From Prunella strophiata (Eukaryota > Chordata > Aves > Passeriformes > Prunellidae): a stretch of 64,000 bases of DNA. Both the position numbers and the translations under genes were made by a program. Below are positions 1 to 12,089 of this stretch, piece after piece. The notes under the pieces are model-generated. The model had not been told where the DNA came from. It searched no databases and saw only the letters and a program-made list of their open reading frames with translations. Location of the stretch: NCBI GenBank assembly GCA_036583965.1, contig JAZBQD010000001.1:26446597-26510596 (forward strand), given 5' to 3'. Position 1 is the first letter of the stretch, and each line of letters opens with the position of its first letter.

Positions 1-1739
1 AATGTACTAGGAATTGATTTGATCTAAACCAAAATGTCATGAAAATAAATTAAAGTAATTGTAAGTGTTTCACACCCTTTTATATAAAGGATAAGGTCCT
101 AAAAATTGTATTTTCAAATCCAGAGTTACCTCTATCTTCAAAATGCCTGCATTGTTAGGTAATTATCTCATTGCAGTTTTAAGTCATTATTTTGCCTGTT
201 GCCTGAGGAATTTTACAGCAGAGCAGTATTAATAAGATGCCAGGAGAACAAATTTCATAACTTAATCTCTGTCATAAATTGAACTCCTATAAACAAAGTG
301 GCATTTTCATTCATAATTAAATGACCTGCAGCAAATGTAGGTCAGGAGTGAAGGGATGTTTGATTTTACATTCTGTGGAAATTCAAACTTTTGCATTTTG
401 AGGAGAAAGGTGAGAAAAAATGCAATCAGTGTCTTCTGGACATGGATTGAACATACCACAACTTTGAGAAAAGGAGGTTCCTAATTCATCCACATTGTAA
501 ATCTCAGCTTAGTGGCATTTAGCCTTAACAGTTGGTGATGACAATTCCCTGAGCATTCAGATGAAAAAAGAAGACCTACTGATTGATTGAGTCCACTCCT
601 TCCTCATTCTGCCAATGCCATGCACACAAAAACCAGCAGCCAAACCCAGCAGATTGAATTTAAAATGCAAAAGATTTGGAGCTTTTTTTTTTCCTTATCT
701 GAAATTGGACTACTTGATTGTGAGCAATCATGTGGATGAGATGTTTCTAATGACAACTAAGTACCTCCAAAAGTCATATGGCTTCAGCATCTGTGGCTCT
801 AAATCTTTTGATTGAATTTTTTTAGGTTGGTTTTGTTCTAAAGTTTTTGAAGTCTTAAAATTGTTTCCAGTCATTGACATGAGACCTGGAAACACTCAGA
901 TGAACCTGCACCTTCTGCATGTCAGTTTTGGAAGGGGTTTGTTACCCTGATTTTCATCAGGAACCTCCTTTGCCTACTAGGAAAGGCTTTGGCCTCAGTA
1001 GTTTGAAGAGTTTCAAGGCCAATCAAATTTCTGTTTGCTTTAGACAATCATCCCCTTCTTTTTGCCTCAAATCTTGATTACATATGACCTTCAGAGAGCC
1101 TCAAAATGTTAATAAATTCCTCTGAAATTGCTTTTTGTTACAGTCCAAAGTAAATTTGTACCCATGAGAAATGGGTAATCTATGACCAAAATAAGGCATT
1201 TGTATACTTAAATGAGCAGGGGAAGGCTTTGCCATTCAGAAAATTCTTGTGGCAATGACCTGACAGAAGTATGTCTTAAGGGAATTCAATCCAACTTCAA
1301 ATTCTGATCTCTAGGTCAAATAACTCCAGGTCAAATAACTCCAGGTATTCTCTGCTGCCTTAATGTTTCTCCAGGGCTGAGAGACATAACACAGCAGCAA
1401 CTAGTGGCCCAAGTGTCATAATGTTGTATTTGGTAGTTTGTGTCTTAAAACCTTTCCAAAACCAAATATTAGTAATGCACCCAGGTGAGGGGAATTCTGT
1501 GAAGTGGGCAGAAGGGAAGAATGAGCCAGGGGGAGGTGAGGGACCCGGTGAGTGTCCCTTATCCCCAGCAGAGCCAGGCAGCACCTTTTCCTCACAGAGG
1601 TCAAACACACTGCTGTCAGTGCAGTCCTGTGCCTGAGACCCGGGGGTGTTTTGTCCCGCTCTTGAGAAGGTTGTCATTTCTTGCAAAAGCCTCTTTGTTT
1701 GCTGAAGTGCTTGCCTTCTATTTGTGTTCTGGGCAGATG
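1..1739. other. Upstream non-coding sequence
   Basis: AT-rich single-copy sequence with no recognisable exon or transposon. A short tandem duplication is at 1313-1342. Reading frames here are short and unrecognised. Confidence 0.6.
1313..1342. repeat. 15-bp tandem duplication
   Basis: AGGTCAAATAACTCC occurs twice head to tail at 1313-1327 and 1328-1342, followed by a partial third start (AGGT). Confidence 0.85.
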
Positions 1740-1895
1740 GCTCCTCAGCAGGGTCTGGCCGATGAGCTCAGCCTCGCCCGAAAGCTTCACCCTGTCTGCG
1801 GGAGGAGCCGTAACTCAGCCTGGGGGCTCGCTGCCGCTGAGCCGCTGCGGCGGGCGGAGCGCCGGTGGGGACAGCGACAGCGGGTGCCAGCCATG
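1740..1895. promoter_or_regulatory. Small CpG-rich patch
   Basis: CpG-dense sequence (CCGCTGCGGCGGGCGGAGCGCCGG near its right side) in otherwise AT-rich DNA. It is preceded by a good acceptor-like tract ending TTCTGGGCAG at 1736. It could be a minor promoter, an exon of an unrecognised transcript, or the decayed edge of an island. No protein family was recognised in any frame. Confidence 0.3.
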
Positions 1896-4702
1896 CACTG
1901 TGGCTTTAGAGTATTGACTGAACTGACAGAGCCCAACTCATTTACCCAAGGCTTGGGCTAATCACAGTCCCCAAAGTGCAATCCTTGCTCTTCGGAGCCA
2001 GATCCTTCCCGTGCTCCAAGCTCCGAGGTGGTGATGATTTAGGATTATGATTTGCTAGCAGGATTGAGTAAGAAGTGACAGGTGGGATTTATTTCTCACT
2101 TGCCAGACACCTTTACAGACTTTTCAATATTTTTCTATAATTGGCTTCAGTGACAGCCTCCCACAGGCACTATACTCATCCAGGGAACGGGTCTATGTAG
2201 GAAAGGTCTGTTTGTTAAGGCAACATCTGTAATTGCCTTAGGCTATCACAGCAATAGCACTAAAACTCCAAACCTAGCATCATTACAGCCAAAAGTCATC
2301 ACACTGTGGGTCCTGCCTTCCACTCAGTGATGTTGTTCTTCGTGTAGTGTTCTGTGCACTGGTGATATTATAATTCATCAGACAAGGATTTCATGCAGCT
2401 CAAAATGCCTTCAAATGGAGCTGTAGAGATACTCTTTCTACATACATGACACAAGCACAGGACCCACTGGGAACTGGCCTGGAGGGCTGGACACTGCTAT
2501 GGTGCTGTGTGCTCAGCTCCACAGCTGCCTCCTGTTAATCAGCATTAGAACAATTCAGTGAGCTCAGCACTGGTGGGTGGGGACTTTGTAAAATAGGGGA
2601 TCTCTGTAATGTGACAGCATGGACTGCACAGCAAACTGCTCTGAAAGGGATTTAGAGCAAAGTCAGAACAGTTAATTCCAAGGTGATAAGCCCAAAACTA
2701 CATACTGGGGGCAGGTTTGGGTTTAGTTGTTGCATTTTTCTATGGCACCAACATTACTTTTCTGAAAATGTATTTGATGATATGGTGGCTGCTAGTGGAT
2801 CAAGAATTCCCCATGAAGCATGAACAGTAAGCTCACCTTGGTAACTGAGGTGCTCACAGGTCTGCTCAGTTCAGGTGTTTCCTCTTAACAGGAAACAATT
2901 AACAATTCTCTTAACAATTGAACAGTTTGCTGGTAAATAAACATAAAGGAAGCACAGAGCTGTTTCAGCTGTGAAGCAGAAGCACTCTCAAATACAGAGT
3001 TCAGGACTTGTTTCCAATGGCCACCATCAGGAAAATAAGAAATGATTGTGACTCTACATCTAACAGGTTTGACATTCCCAGGGCACCCCTGAGCCCTTGG
3101 GTATTTTACATTAATACTTTTGCAGATGGTCCCTATGGCTCTGGCACCAGAAGAGAAAGGGTTGGGAATGCCAGAAGAAAGTATTAAAAAGAAAAGATGA
3201 AGTTTTAACTGTTCAACAGGTTTGAAGTGCAACTCCAAAGGATCCCATTGAAAAACACAGATAATTTTTTACTTCTGAAAAACAGAAGTAAACAGAAAAG
3301 CCTGTTTAGTTATTGCAGAATAACTCAGTAGGGACAGTGCTTCTAAGGGAGCTCTAGCTTTGAGGCACAACGTGGTGTTGATTAGTGCAAATAAAGCTCT
3401 TCAAGAGTCACCTTTCAGCAATTACAATCAGACACTGCCACTGTGGCTTCAAAAGCTTCATTAGCAAACCCTGCTCCTAGTGAGAGCTGTAAATCTCAGA
3501 TACCCCAGAAGTTTTAGCTGATGGAGAACTGTCTTCCCTTATTTATTTTCTTCCAGATGAAAGATAATTACATATTCCTTCATCTGGATAAATAGCATTA
3601 AAAATAAAAATAGATCCTCCTGAAGAAAACACAGCCAGTGGTATAGTCCCAAAGAGATGAGGATAATTTTCCAGTTGAATATGATGAAGTCAGGGCACCT
3701 TAAAATTTTATTGTTACCTAAAGCAACAATCTAACAAAATGCAGTGTGTTTTAGATGTAGCCAAAAGAAAGGTATCAAAAATAATTATTTTTTCTATTTT
3801 TGTTAGGATTCTCTAGTGAAACACCTGCAAATACTGAAAGCAATTTTCTAGCGGTTTTCTCCTAATCCACAAATAGAAGAAGATGATATTTTCAATTCTT
3901 TCTTGGTTAAGGCAAGGGCAGTTGGCAGTACTTTGTTCATTGTCATCATGCCAAATACTGGCAGGCTCTTTTGCAGTGCCAGTGGTGATCTGTTTCCACA
4001 GTTAGTGGGAAGACTTCTTGCTGATTTGCCTGCCAATGTACTAACCTCCCATTAAAATAGTGGGACAAATTAAGTTTAGTGCTCTTGCTAATTTCCACAT
4101 GAATTTATTATTTGGCAGCTATAATAAAAGTATGCCAGAATTCCTCCTTAACCTATGTATCTTTCTGACTCACTCACTGCTTTGTATATACTGTAGTTAA
4201 TTGTTTACTCTAAGAATTTAATGAAAATACAATTAGGTATCAAAGAAAGAATTACAGCAATAGTTGCTTTTGTTCTTGTAGCTGTAATGGGCTAATTTAT
4301 TAGGAAAGCCTTGGGAAACCACCAAGTAGAAGTTGTGTTTTCCTGATTTTCAGTCAGCTTTGTTGTCTAGCTTGTCTCTCTCTAACAAATCTGTGGCCAG
4401 CAAATGGGCTCCTGCAGTTTGATTCTATCCAGAAATATGCTTGGAGAATAAAATCACTTAAAAATAATCTATTGACCAAAATCAATCAAGGAGCAGTCTT
4501 GGGTGTTACTGGTCTTCCAATAAAACACCCTGTACTTGTACCTGTTTTCTCCAGAGCATCACAGCCTGACATTTTAGAACAGAGAATAAGTAAACCCAAG
4601 ATAGCTGTTATTCAGATAAAACTATCAATATGAGTTTGTCTGTTGACCAAATAATGATGGCCTGCTTACCCTTAGGTTTGACTTCTATTGTGAAAGTGGT
4701 AC
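1896..4702. other. Upstream non-coding sequence
   Basis: AT-rich, single-copy in appearance. I see no exon, RNA gene or recognisable transposon. Confidence 0.55.
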
Positions 4703-5000
4703 AAATCATAGGTGCTAGCTTGGAAGGAAGCTTGGAGATCATCCAGGGCTCAAAGCAGGATCAACACTGGTGTCCTACCAGGCTGTCCAGGGCTTTGTTT
4801 GGCTGGGTCCAGATGCCTCCAAAGATGGCATGATGTTTCTGGGTCCATGTTGTGATGTTTTTTATCCTGTGAGTGAACACTGTTTTCCTTGTGTCTAGGT
4901 GGAACCATTTCTATTTCACCATCTCATCCTCCTGCCATGCAGCACTGTGAAGAGCCTGGCTTTGCTGGCTCTGTCTTCCTGCTGAACTCCCTCCCCCCCA
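4703..5000 (-). mobile_element. Degraded CR1 LINE 3'-end fragment
   Basis: The + strand reads like the reverse complement of a CR1 tail: TTGGAAGGAAGCTTGGAGATC, CTCAAAGCAGGATCAAC and, further on, CACTGTGAAGAGCCTGGCT. It is interrupted by unmatched stretches, so it is old. The right boundary is uncertain. Matching is from memory of CR1 tails. Confidence 0.5.
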
Positions 5001-8000
5001 GGTTATCCCTGTGTCTGAGAAAAGGGCAGTCATTGCTTCCCTCCAGCTCCTGGCTGTGCTTCAGTTGGCACAGCTCAGCATGCCATTGGCTTTCCCTGCT
5101 GCCTCACATTTAACCTGCCCAAAGCAAGCAGCTGTGTGCAACCTGGGACTGACTTTTCTGTCCCTCAGACAGCCAGCAGCACATCTCCTTTACCATGGGA
5201 AGTTTATTCATAGAAGTCATTACTGAAGTTTATGGCACACAGAGCCAAGGTTTCAGAAAGCAAAGGAAACAGAAATAACCCATGTGAAATTCCTCATGTG
5301 AAATTTTCTGCAGGAGGTGTCAGATGTTATTAAAATACTTCTTTTATGTAAGGACTGGGGAGGGAGAAAAGCTTGATAAATTATTTGTTGACAAAAAAAG
5401 GGATTATAAACGTGTTTTAGCATGTATTTGAAATGTCTACCTAGGAACCGCCCCCAAAGCATCTCCTTTGAAAACTGACTGAATCATTTGTTGCAGCTGT
5501 TTGGTCTGGGCTCTAAGGTTTTTAGGTCTCAGATTTAAATGTTAGACAAACATAATGACCAGAGTCCTGTGTGACATCCATGTTAGGCTCAAAGTGAGAG
5601 CAGGTTTTACAGTTTCCAAATTGCCTTACTTTGAGAAGAGATGGTGCTTTAGATTTGAATCTCTGTTATTTTGTAGTCTGTGTGTAGAAGCACATTGGGA
5701 AATAATGGCAAATGGAGTTTCTGGCTTGGCTTAAAGAGAACTTCTGGTCAACTTTGTCTCTGGTGGAATTACATTAGCAACAATGAAGAGTTGCCAAAAA
5801 TACATAAATGTATCTATCTCAGGAGGGGAAGCTATTAATGAGATTGTCCTTCTGTGAGTAATCCTGTACCCTGACCACCTCCTATGAGATTACCCTTTGA
5901 AAAAACAAGCCCACTGAGAAGTCGTGCTGTGTTGGAGAGAGAGTTGTGTGGAGCAATTAACCTCAGGAACTCAATGCTGATTGCAAGTGGCTGCTGATCT
6001 GCCAAGGAAAACCCTCGTACCAAACCCAAGAGAAGACAGGAGTGAGGCATTAGAGGGGTGTGCAGCACCATACCCTGGAACAAGCACATTGGGCCCTCAG
6101 TGGGCAGCACGGTGAGTTTCCAAAACCAGCTGGGTTCTAGTTTTGTTAAAACATCCTTTGGGTTTAAACAGGTTGGATCTAGTTAACTCATGCCTGAGTT
6201 AAGACGGAAATGAGGCAGAAATAAGTAAGCAAACTTGTTAAGAGTCATGCTGGTGCTATAGGATGTAAGGATAAATATAAAAATAAATAATGGTGAGGGC
6301 AGTGTGTCTTTCAGCACAGCAGGCAATTTCACCTCTGACAGCACAGGGGTCCTGTTGTGACTATCCTGTGCTGTATGTTTTATCCACTACAAAACTTTTC
6401 TAACACATAACATTTCCTCACTACGGAGCTGGCACGAGAACCATGCAAAGCAACCTGCCACACCTGACTCTCTGTGTGCTAGGAATTGCAATTTTGTTCA
6501 AAGTTTTCATTCTGCTGATGGATTTCCATTCCAGCCAATTTTGAAGTGTGATGGTTTAGCAGGAAGCAAAGCCAGTGTGTGGATCTCCCTTTGGCTGGCC
6601 AGAGGGAGAGGTAAGTATGCAAGTGGACACAGAAATGGGCAGGTAAATGTGAATTGTTAATAGGAATTGTAAGAATTGAAACAGGAATCATGGGCAAATA
6701 GCTTATTGTCCACCATGGTCTCACTGGAGAGAAATGGATGAGTGGCAAGCAGGTGCTGCTCAGGGGTGTAGACTGGTGACAAAGTGACACCAGAAGCCAG
6801 CAGCAGCAAGGCTATAGCTCAGTACACCAAAAGCTGCTGGGGCAGTTGGTGGGACAACCAAGTCACAATAAATATTGGAGAATTTGGGAGCTGCTCCAAA
6901 TCCCAATAAACCAGAATCTTGCTGTTTCAAGGACACAAATTCCCATTGTGTGAAGCATTAAAAAAAAAAAGAAAGAAAAATAACATAAATGTGAAAACTG
7001 AGCAAAGACTTTTGGGAACAACATAAGCCCTTGAAATATACTGTAATATCTTAGTGTCTATCCAAGCATATTTAATTTATCCTTTTCACTGCAATGGTAT
7101 TCACAGTCAGATTTGACATGTGGGTTTCCCTCTAAAGTGGAGGGGAGGTCTGCTTGTCCTCACTATAATTTTTAATTGAATTTATGTTCAATCAGCATAA
7201 CATGATTGCTCTAAAGATGGCTTCTGTCTGCCCATAATGAGGTTAAGACTCAATTAGTAGCTTCAGCATCTAACAATGTTTCACCACTTGCCAGAAGGCT
7301 CAAGCAGCATCTGGCCAGCTGCAGGCTCCAGTTCAGCTCCTGTTTCCCTTTGCAGGGGTGCTGGGCCACCCTCCCCGGGAGCACTGAGCGAGGGCTGGGC
7401 TGTCCTGGGGGCTCCCTGTGCCCCATCCCTGCTCCATCTGTTCCCTGCACTGAACAGGGTAGCACAAAACCATGAACACATCATTCACACCCTGCTCTGC
7501 AGTCCCCTGAAGGTGCACAGCTGCTAGGAGAACTGCTGAGATGATAATAAGGCTTTTGATGCCTCTATGTGAGGATTAAGGGTTTTTTCATCTTGAAGAA
7601 ATTAATTTTACTCTAATCAACAATTGTATCAACCAGTAAGCCTCAAGAAAATCTGAGTGACCGTTAGGTAACGAAACCCCAGATGAAGCCTTTTGTGTTC
7701 CTTCCTGAGGTTTTTCCTTTCCATTTTTGCCCACCTGACCCTGATAAACTCATTTTTGCACCATATCCTTAGCACAAAACGAATTATAGCTCTTTCTCTC
7801 TTCCTTTTAATGTGTGTCCAGTTTTCCCATCAATCTTATTACTTACCCAGAAAGTTAACAAACATTGCAATGTATGTCATGGTGTCAGTTATCTGAATAC
7901 CAATTTTACCATATATTATAGGCATTTGATCTTGGTTGTAACTTGATAACAGCAGGTAAATAAAAAAAATACATAATTTTTGATTTATGAGAGAAAACAG

Positions 8001-8269
8001 ACAGACATGTAATTTGAAGGCAACCAGGAGAAAAGAAAACATGAACGTTGTAAATGAGAATTCTACCAGCAAAGGAACACTTGAAATTATATTGTCTGGC
8101 ATTTTATATTTGGTCATATAAGTGAGATACTATCATTTTGTCTATGTTTGGTCTACTTTATGTACAAATTTTGGAGAGCAAACGTGTGTGTCCTTGGGAC
8201 ACTTCGTATGTCCCTTGTCAAACTTCCCATCTTCTTCCTGCACAGCAACAGTGTCAAGGAGCAGCTTGT
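5001..8269. other. Upstream non-coding sequence
   Basis: Mostly AT-rich, with a GC-richer stretch at about 7320-7460. Reading frames near 5835-6110 (-), 6479-6790 (-) and 7250-7527 are short, overlap on both strands and resemble no family I know. Confidence 0.55.
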
Positions 8270-8410
8270 CCATCATCGGATGGGTTTCCTCAGGCGTTCG
8301 TTCCCTGTCTCGGGTGCTCAGCGGCGCGGTGCTCTCGCCTGTATTTACCCGTTTGGTGAGGGCTGAGGGGCGGGAGCACCAAAACGCGCGCTGTGCCCAC
8401 CGACCCCGCG

Positions 8411-8447
8411 ATGGCGCCGGGGGCTGTGAGGGAACCGGGGCTGTGAG
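8411..8447 (+). other. Possible end of non-coding exon 1 with short upstream ORF
   Basis: The variant second repeat unit contains GAG|GTGAGG, a strong donor sequence, with exon end at 8447. An ATG at 8411 opens a tiny reading frame of 11 codons ending in TGA at 8444-8446, one base before this donor. If used, the leader would carry a short upstream ORF. This is inference from consensus only. Confidence 0.22.
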
Positions 8448-10447
8448 GTGAGGGAACCGGGGCTGTGAGGGAACCGGGGCTGTGAGGGAACCGGGGCTGT
8501 GAGGGAACCGGGGCTGTGAGGGAACCGGGGCTGTGAGGGAACCGGGGCTGTGAGGGAACCGGGGCTGTGAGGGAACCGGGGCTGTGAGGGAACCGGGGCT
8601 GTGAGGGAACCGGGGCTGTGAGGGAACCGGGGCTGTGAGGGAACCGGGGCTGTGAGGGAACCGGGGCTGTGAGGGAACCGGGGCTGTGAGGGAACCGGGG
8701 CTGTGAGGGAACCGGGGCTGTGAGGGAACCGGGGCTGTGAGGGAACCGGGGCTGTGAGGGAACCGGGGCTGTGAGGGAACCGGGGCTGTGAGGGAACCGG
8801 GGCTGTGAGGGAACCGGGGCTGTGAGGGAACCGGGGCTGTGAGGGAACCGGGGCTGTGAGGGAACCGGGGCTGTGAGGGAACCGGGGCTGTGAGGGAACC
8901 GGGGCTGTGAGGGAACCGGGGCTGTGAGGGAACCGGGGCTGTGAGGGAACCGGGGCTGTGAGGGAACCGGGGCTGTGAGGGAACCGGGGCTGTGAGGGAA
9001 CCGGGGCTGTGAGGGAACCGGGGCTGTGAGGGAACCGGGGCTGTGAGGGAACCGGGGCTGTGAGGGAACCGGGGCTGTGAGGGAACCGGGGCTGTGAGGG
9101 AACCGGGGCTGTGAGGGAACCGGGGCTGTGAGGGAACCGGGGCTGTGAGGGAACCGGGGCTGTGAGGGAACCGGGGCTGTGAGGGAACCGGGGCTGTGAG
9201 GGAACCGGGGCTGTGAGGGAACCGGGGCTGTGAGGGAACCGGGGCTGTGAGGGAACCGGGGCTGTGAGGGAACCGGGGCTGTGAGGGAACCGGGGCTGTG
9301 AGGGAACCGGGGCTGTGAGGGAACCGGGGCTGTGAGGGAACCGGGGCTGTGAGGGAACCGGGGCTGTGAGGGAACCGGGGCTGTGAGGGAACCGGGGCTG
9401 TGAGGGAACCGGGGCTGTGAGGGAACCGGGGCTGTGAGGGAACCGGGGCTGTGAGGGAACCGGGGCTGTGAGGGAACCGGGGCTGTGAGGGAACCGGGGC
9501 TGTGAGGGAACCGGGGCTGTGAGGGAACCGGGGCTGTGAGGGAACCGGGGCTGTGAGGGAACCGGGGCTGTGAGGGAACCGGGGCTGTGAGGGAACCGGG
9601 GCTGTGAGGGAACCGGGGCTGTGAGGGAACCGGGGCTGTGAGGGAACCGGGGCTGTGAGGGAACCGGGGCTGTGAGGGAACCGGGGCTGTGAGGGAACCG
9701 GGGCTGTGAGGGAACCGGGGCTGTGAGGGAACCGGGGCTGTGAGGGAACCGGGGCTGTGAGGGAACCGGGGCTGTGAGGGAACCGGGGCTGTGAGGGAAC
9801 CGGGGCTGTGAGGGAACCGGGGCTGTGAGGGAACCGGGGCTGTGAGGGAACCGGGGCTGTGAGGGAACCGGGGCTGTGAGGGAACCGGGGCTGTGAGGGA
9901 ACCGGGGCTGTGAGGGAACCGGGGCTGTGAGGGAACCGGGGCTGTGAGGGAACCGGGGCTGTGAGGGAACCGGGGCTGTGAGGGAACCGGGGCTGTGAGG
10001 GAACCGGGGCTGTGAGGGAACCGGGGCTGTGAGGGAACCGGGGCTGTGAGGGAACCGGGGCTGTGAGGGAACCGGGGCTGTGAGGGAACCGGGGCTGTGA
10101 GGGAACCGGGGCTGTGAGGGAACCGGGGCTGTGAGGGAACCGGGGCTGTGAGGGAACCGGGGCTGTGAGGGAACCGGGGCTGTGAGGGAACCGGGGCTGT
10201 GAGGGAACCGGGGCTGTGAGGGAACCGGGGCTGTGAGGGAACCGGGGCTGTGAGGGAACCGGGGCTGTGAGGGAACCGGGGCTGTGAGGGAACCGGGGCT
10301 GTGAGGGAACCGGGGCTGTGAGGGAACCGGGGCTGTGAGGGAACCGGGGCTGTGAGGGAACCGGGGCTGTGAGGGAACCGGGGCTGTGAGGGAACCGGGG
10401 CTGTGAGGGAACCGGGGCTGTGAGGGAACCGGGGCTGTGAGGGAACC
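8420..10447 (+). repeat. 17-bp G-rich minisatellite, 119 units (117 perfect)
   Basis: The unit is GGGGCTGTGAGGGAACC. The first unit is 8420-8436. The second (8437-8458) is 22 bp because of an extra GTGAG. From 8459 to 10447 the sequence is 1989 nt, exactly 117 x 17, and lines 1020 nt apart (60 units) read identically wherever compared. Each unit has one CpG inside a CCGG site, plus one GGGG and one GGG run. The array sits inside the CpG island, and GGGCCGGGCCC follows the last unit. No spacers are present. True allele length may differ from this assembly. Confidence 0.98.
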
Positions 10448-12070
10448 GGGCCGGGCCCAGGCAGGGTGAGCGGGGCCGCCCGTCCTGGCCCGGGCTCCGG
10501 TGATGCCGCAGCCCCGTCGCAGCCGGGAGCGCCGTGACAGCCCGGCAGGCTCCGGCCCCCGGTGGCCAGGGTGACCAGGACGCCGCGTCCTGGCGTTACG
10601 GGGAGGGGCCGGAGAACAAACCCGACCCTCCCAGATCCTCCCCTCTGCTCTGCTGGGAGCCTGGAGTCTGTGGCGGTGTCATCCGTGTGGTGCTGTGGGT
10701 GCTGTCCCTCTGGTGCCCGCTGAAGGCGTTTTGCAGGCCAGGGTAATAAATCCGTTAAGTTTCATTGCACCCAGACGCCTCCATTGCCCAGGACTCGCGC
10801 GGTGCGCCTTGGGGCGAATGGAAAACCTCCGGCAGGTCAACTTTGTGGGTGGAGAGTTAGGATTCTCTGTACAGCATGGCATATCTGTGCTGAGGGAAAA
10901 AAACCAAAAACATTTAGTGCATGGCTGTATCCCCGAAGTAGCCTTATTTTATAAGGATATTCCCTCTATCTGCAATTTAAATTATCTGTGATAATCTTTT
11001 GGAGAAACTTTATCATGTTCATCCATTTTTTTTCAATGTCAGCCTTGTTTTATTTGAATTACTCAGTCTTAAGAAGAACTTTAAGAGTAAGCTGTGTGGG
11101 GAATATTGTGGGAAATTACCATGATAGTGGATGAAGAACTATTTTTATGAAATATGGACCAGATTTTTTAACCACCACTTCTGCAGAGCATAAAGAACAT
11201 TTGCAGCAGGGCTTCACATGGGTTATGAAACTCAGTAAGGACACTGGCAATACCAGGAGGATATTAATTAATATGTGCAGTATATTTATACTGAAAGTGA
11301 TCTTGAAAAGAGCTGGGTAAAAACTTTATTATCAGAAGTGTCCTGCTGTCTGTTTTCCACGTGCTTCTATGACTTTCTAGAAGCCTGGATAGAATAATTC
11401 CCAAGATTGTCTGTGACATTAGGGTACTTCTAGAGGTGGAAGTGCCAAGGTGAAAGCTAGGTCATTGTTTGAGACAGAACAGCTGCAGGAATTTTCAGCT
11501 ACTCAGGGCTTTCGTTTACTTCCACCATTTTGAGGGTGCTGTGATGCATTAAATATCAGGTTGTTCTTGTGGTTCACAGCTTCTTTCTTTTTTTTGACCT
11601 CTGGTAGAGATTTAATTAATACCATTCTTCAGGTTGCTCTTAGCTCAGCTTGATCCCTTTCCAATCACTGTTTTCATTTCAGGGTTGGTTTGGGAAAGAA
11701 ACATAGTGGAGCGGAACAGGTCTAACTCTTCCCGACCCCTGTGCGCTGTCCTGGGTGCTGATTTCTGACTGACAGTCTCAAGGCTGAGTGGGCTGGGATG
11801 CTCGGCGATCACGCTGGTGGTCTCTGGTTTGTTTAGCTGCTGACAGCTGACATCTGTGCTGAAGAGCGATGTGTGCAGAAGGAAAAACTAGGAAGAATTC
11901 AGGGGTTTTGAGTCATATTAATCTGTAGCTGAAATCTGGCTGGAATGACTTAGCTCCTGTATGCTTTAATAGGTTGCATATTCAGGAGTTACTGCTTGAA
12001 GTATGGCTCTGACCCCGTTTTGAAATTTAAATGGAACCAGAGGGAAGTGACTGGTACCACTTACAAGATC

Positions 12071-12089
12071 TTTTTTTTTTTTTTTTTTT
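12071..12089. repeat. Poly-T run (T19)
   Basis: Uninterrupted T19. Confidence 0.95.

Larger units (their letters stand above)
8270..10640 (+). promoter_or_regulatory. CpG-rich island, candidate OGDHL promoter and non-coding exon 1
   Basis: Unique flanks 8270-8419 and 10448-10640 are dense in CpG (GCGGCGCGG, CGCGCG, GGCCGCCCG, CGCCGCG), in sharp contrast to the AT-rich surroundings. The island lies 3-5 kb before the ATG exon of OGDHL, which needs an upstream leader exon. Candidate donors are AG|GTGAGG at 8448 and AGG|GTGAGC at 10466. Avian and mammalian housekeeping and metabolic genes usually start in such islands. The assignment is positional inference; no transcript was seen. Confidence 0.5.

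Noticed and set aside
1521..1961. A 146-codon + strand frame
   Set aside because: It spans an AT-rich to CpG-rich transition with no family resemblance. Only the CpG patch is reported.
8122..8451. A 109-codon frame entering the minisatellite
   Set aside because: It ends in the first repeat units, has no recognisable domain, and other frames across the same CpG-rich flank are equally open.
8420..10447. CRISPR array or satellite of bacterial type
   Set aside because: Units are strictly head to tail with no spacers, and the context is a vertebrate gene.
8420..10447. Interstitial telomere repeat
   Set aside because: The unit is not TTAGGG or a close variant and has a 17-bp period.
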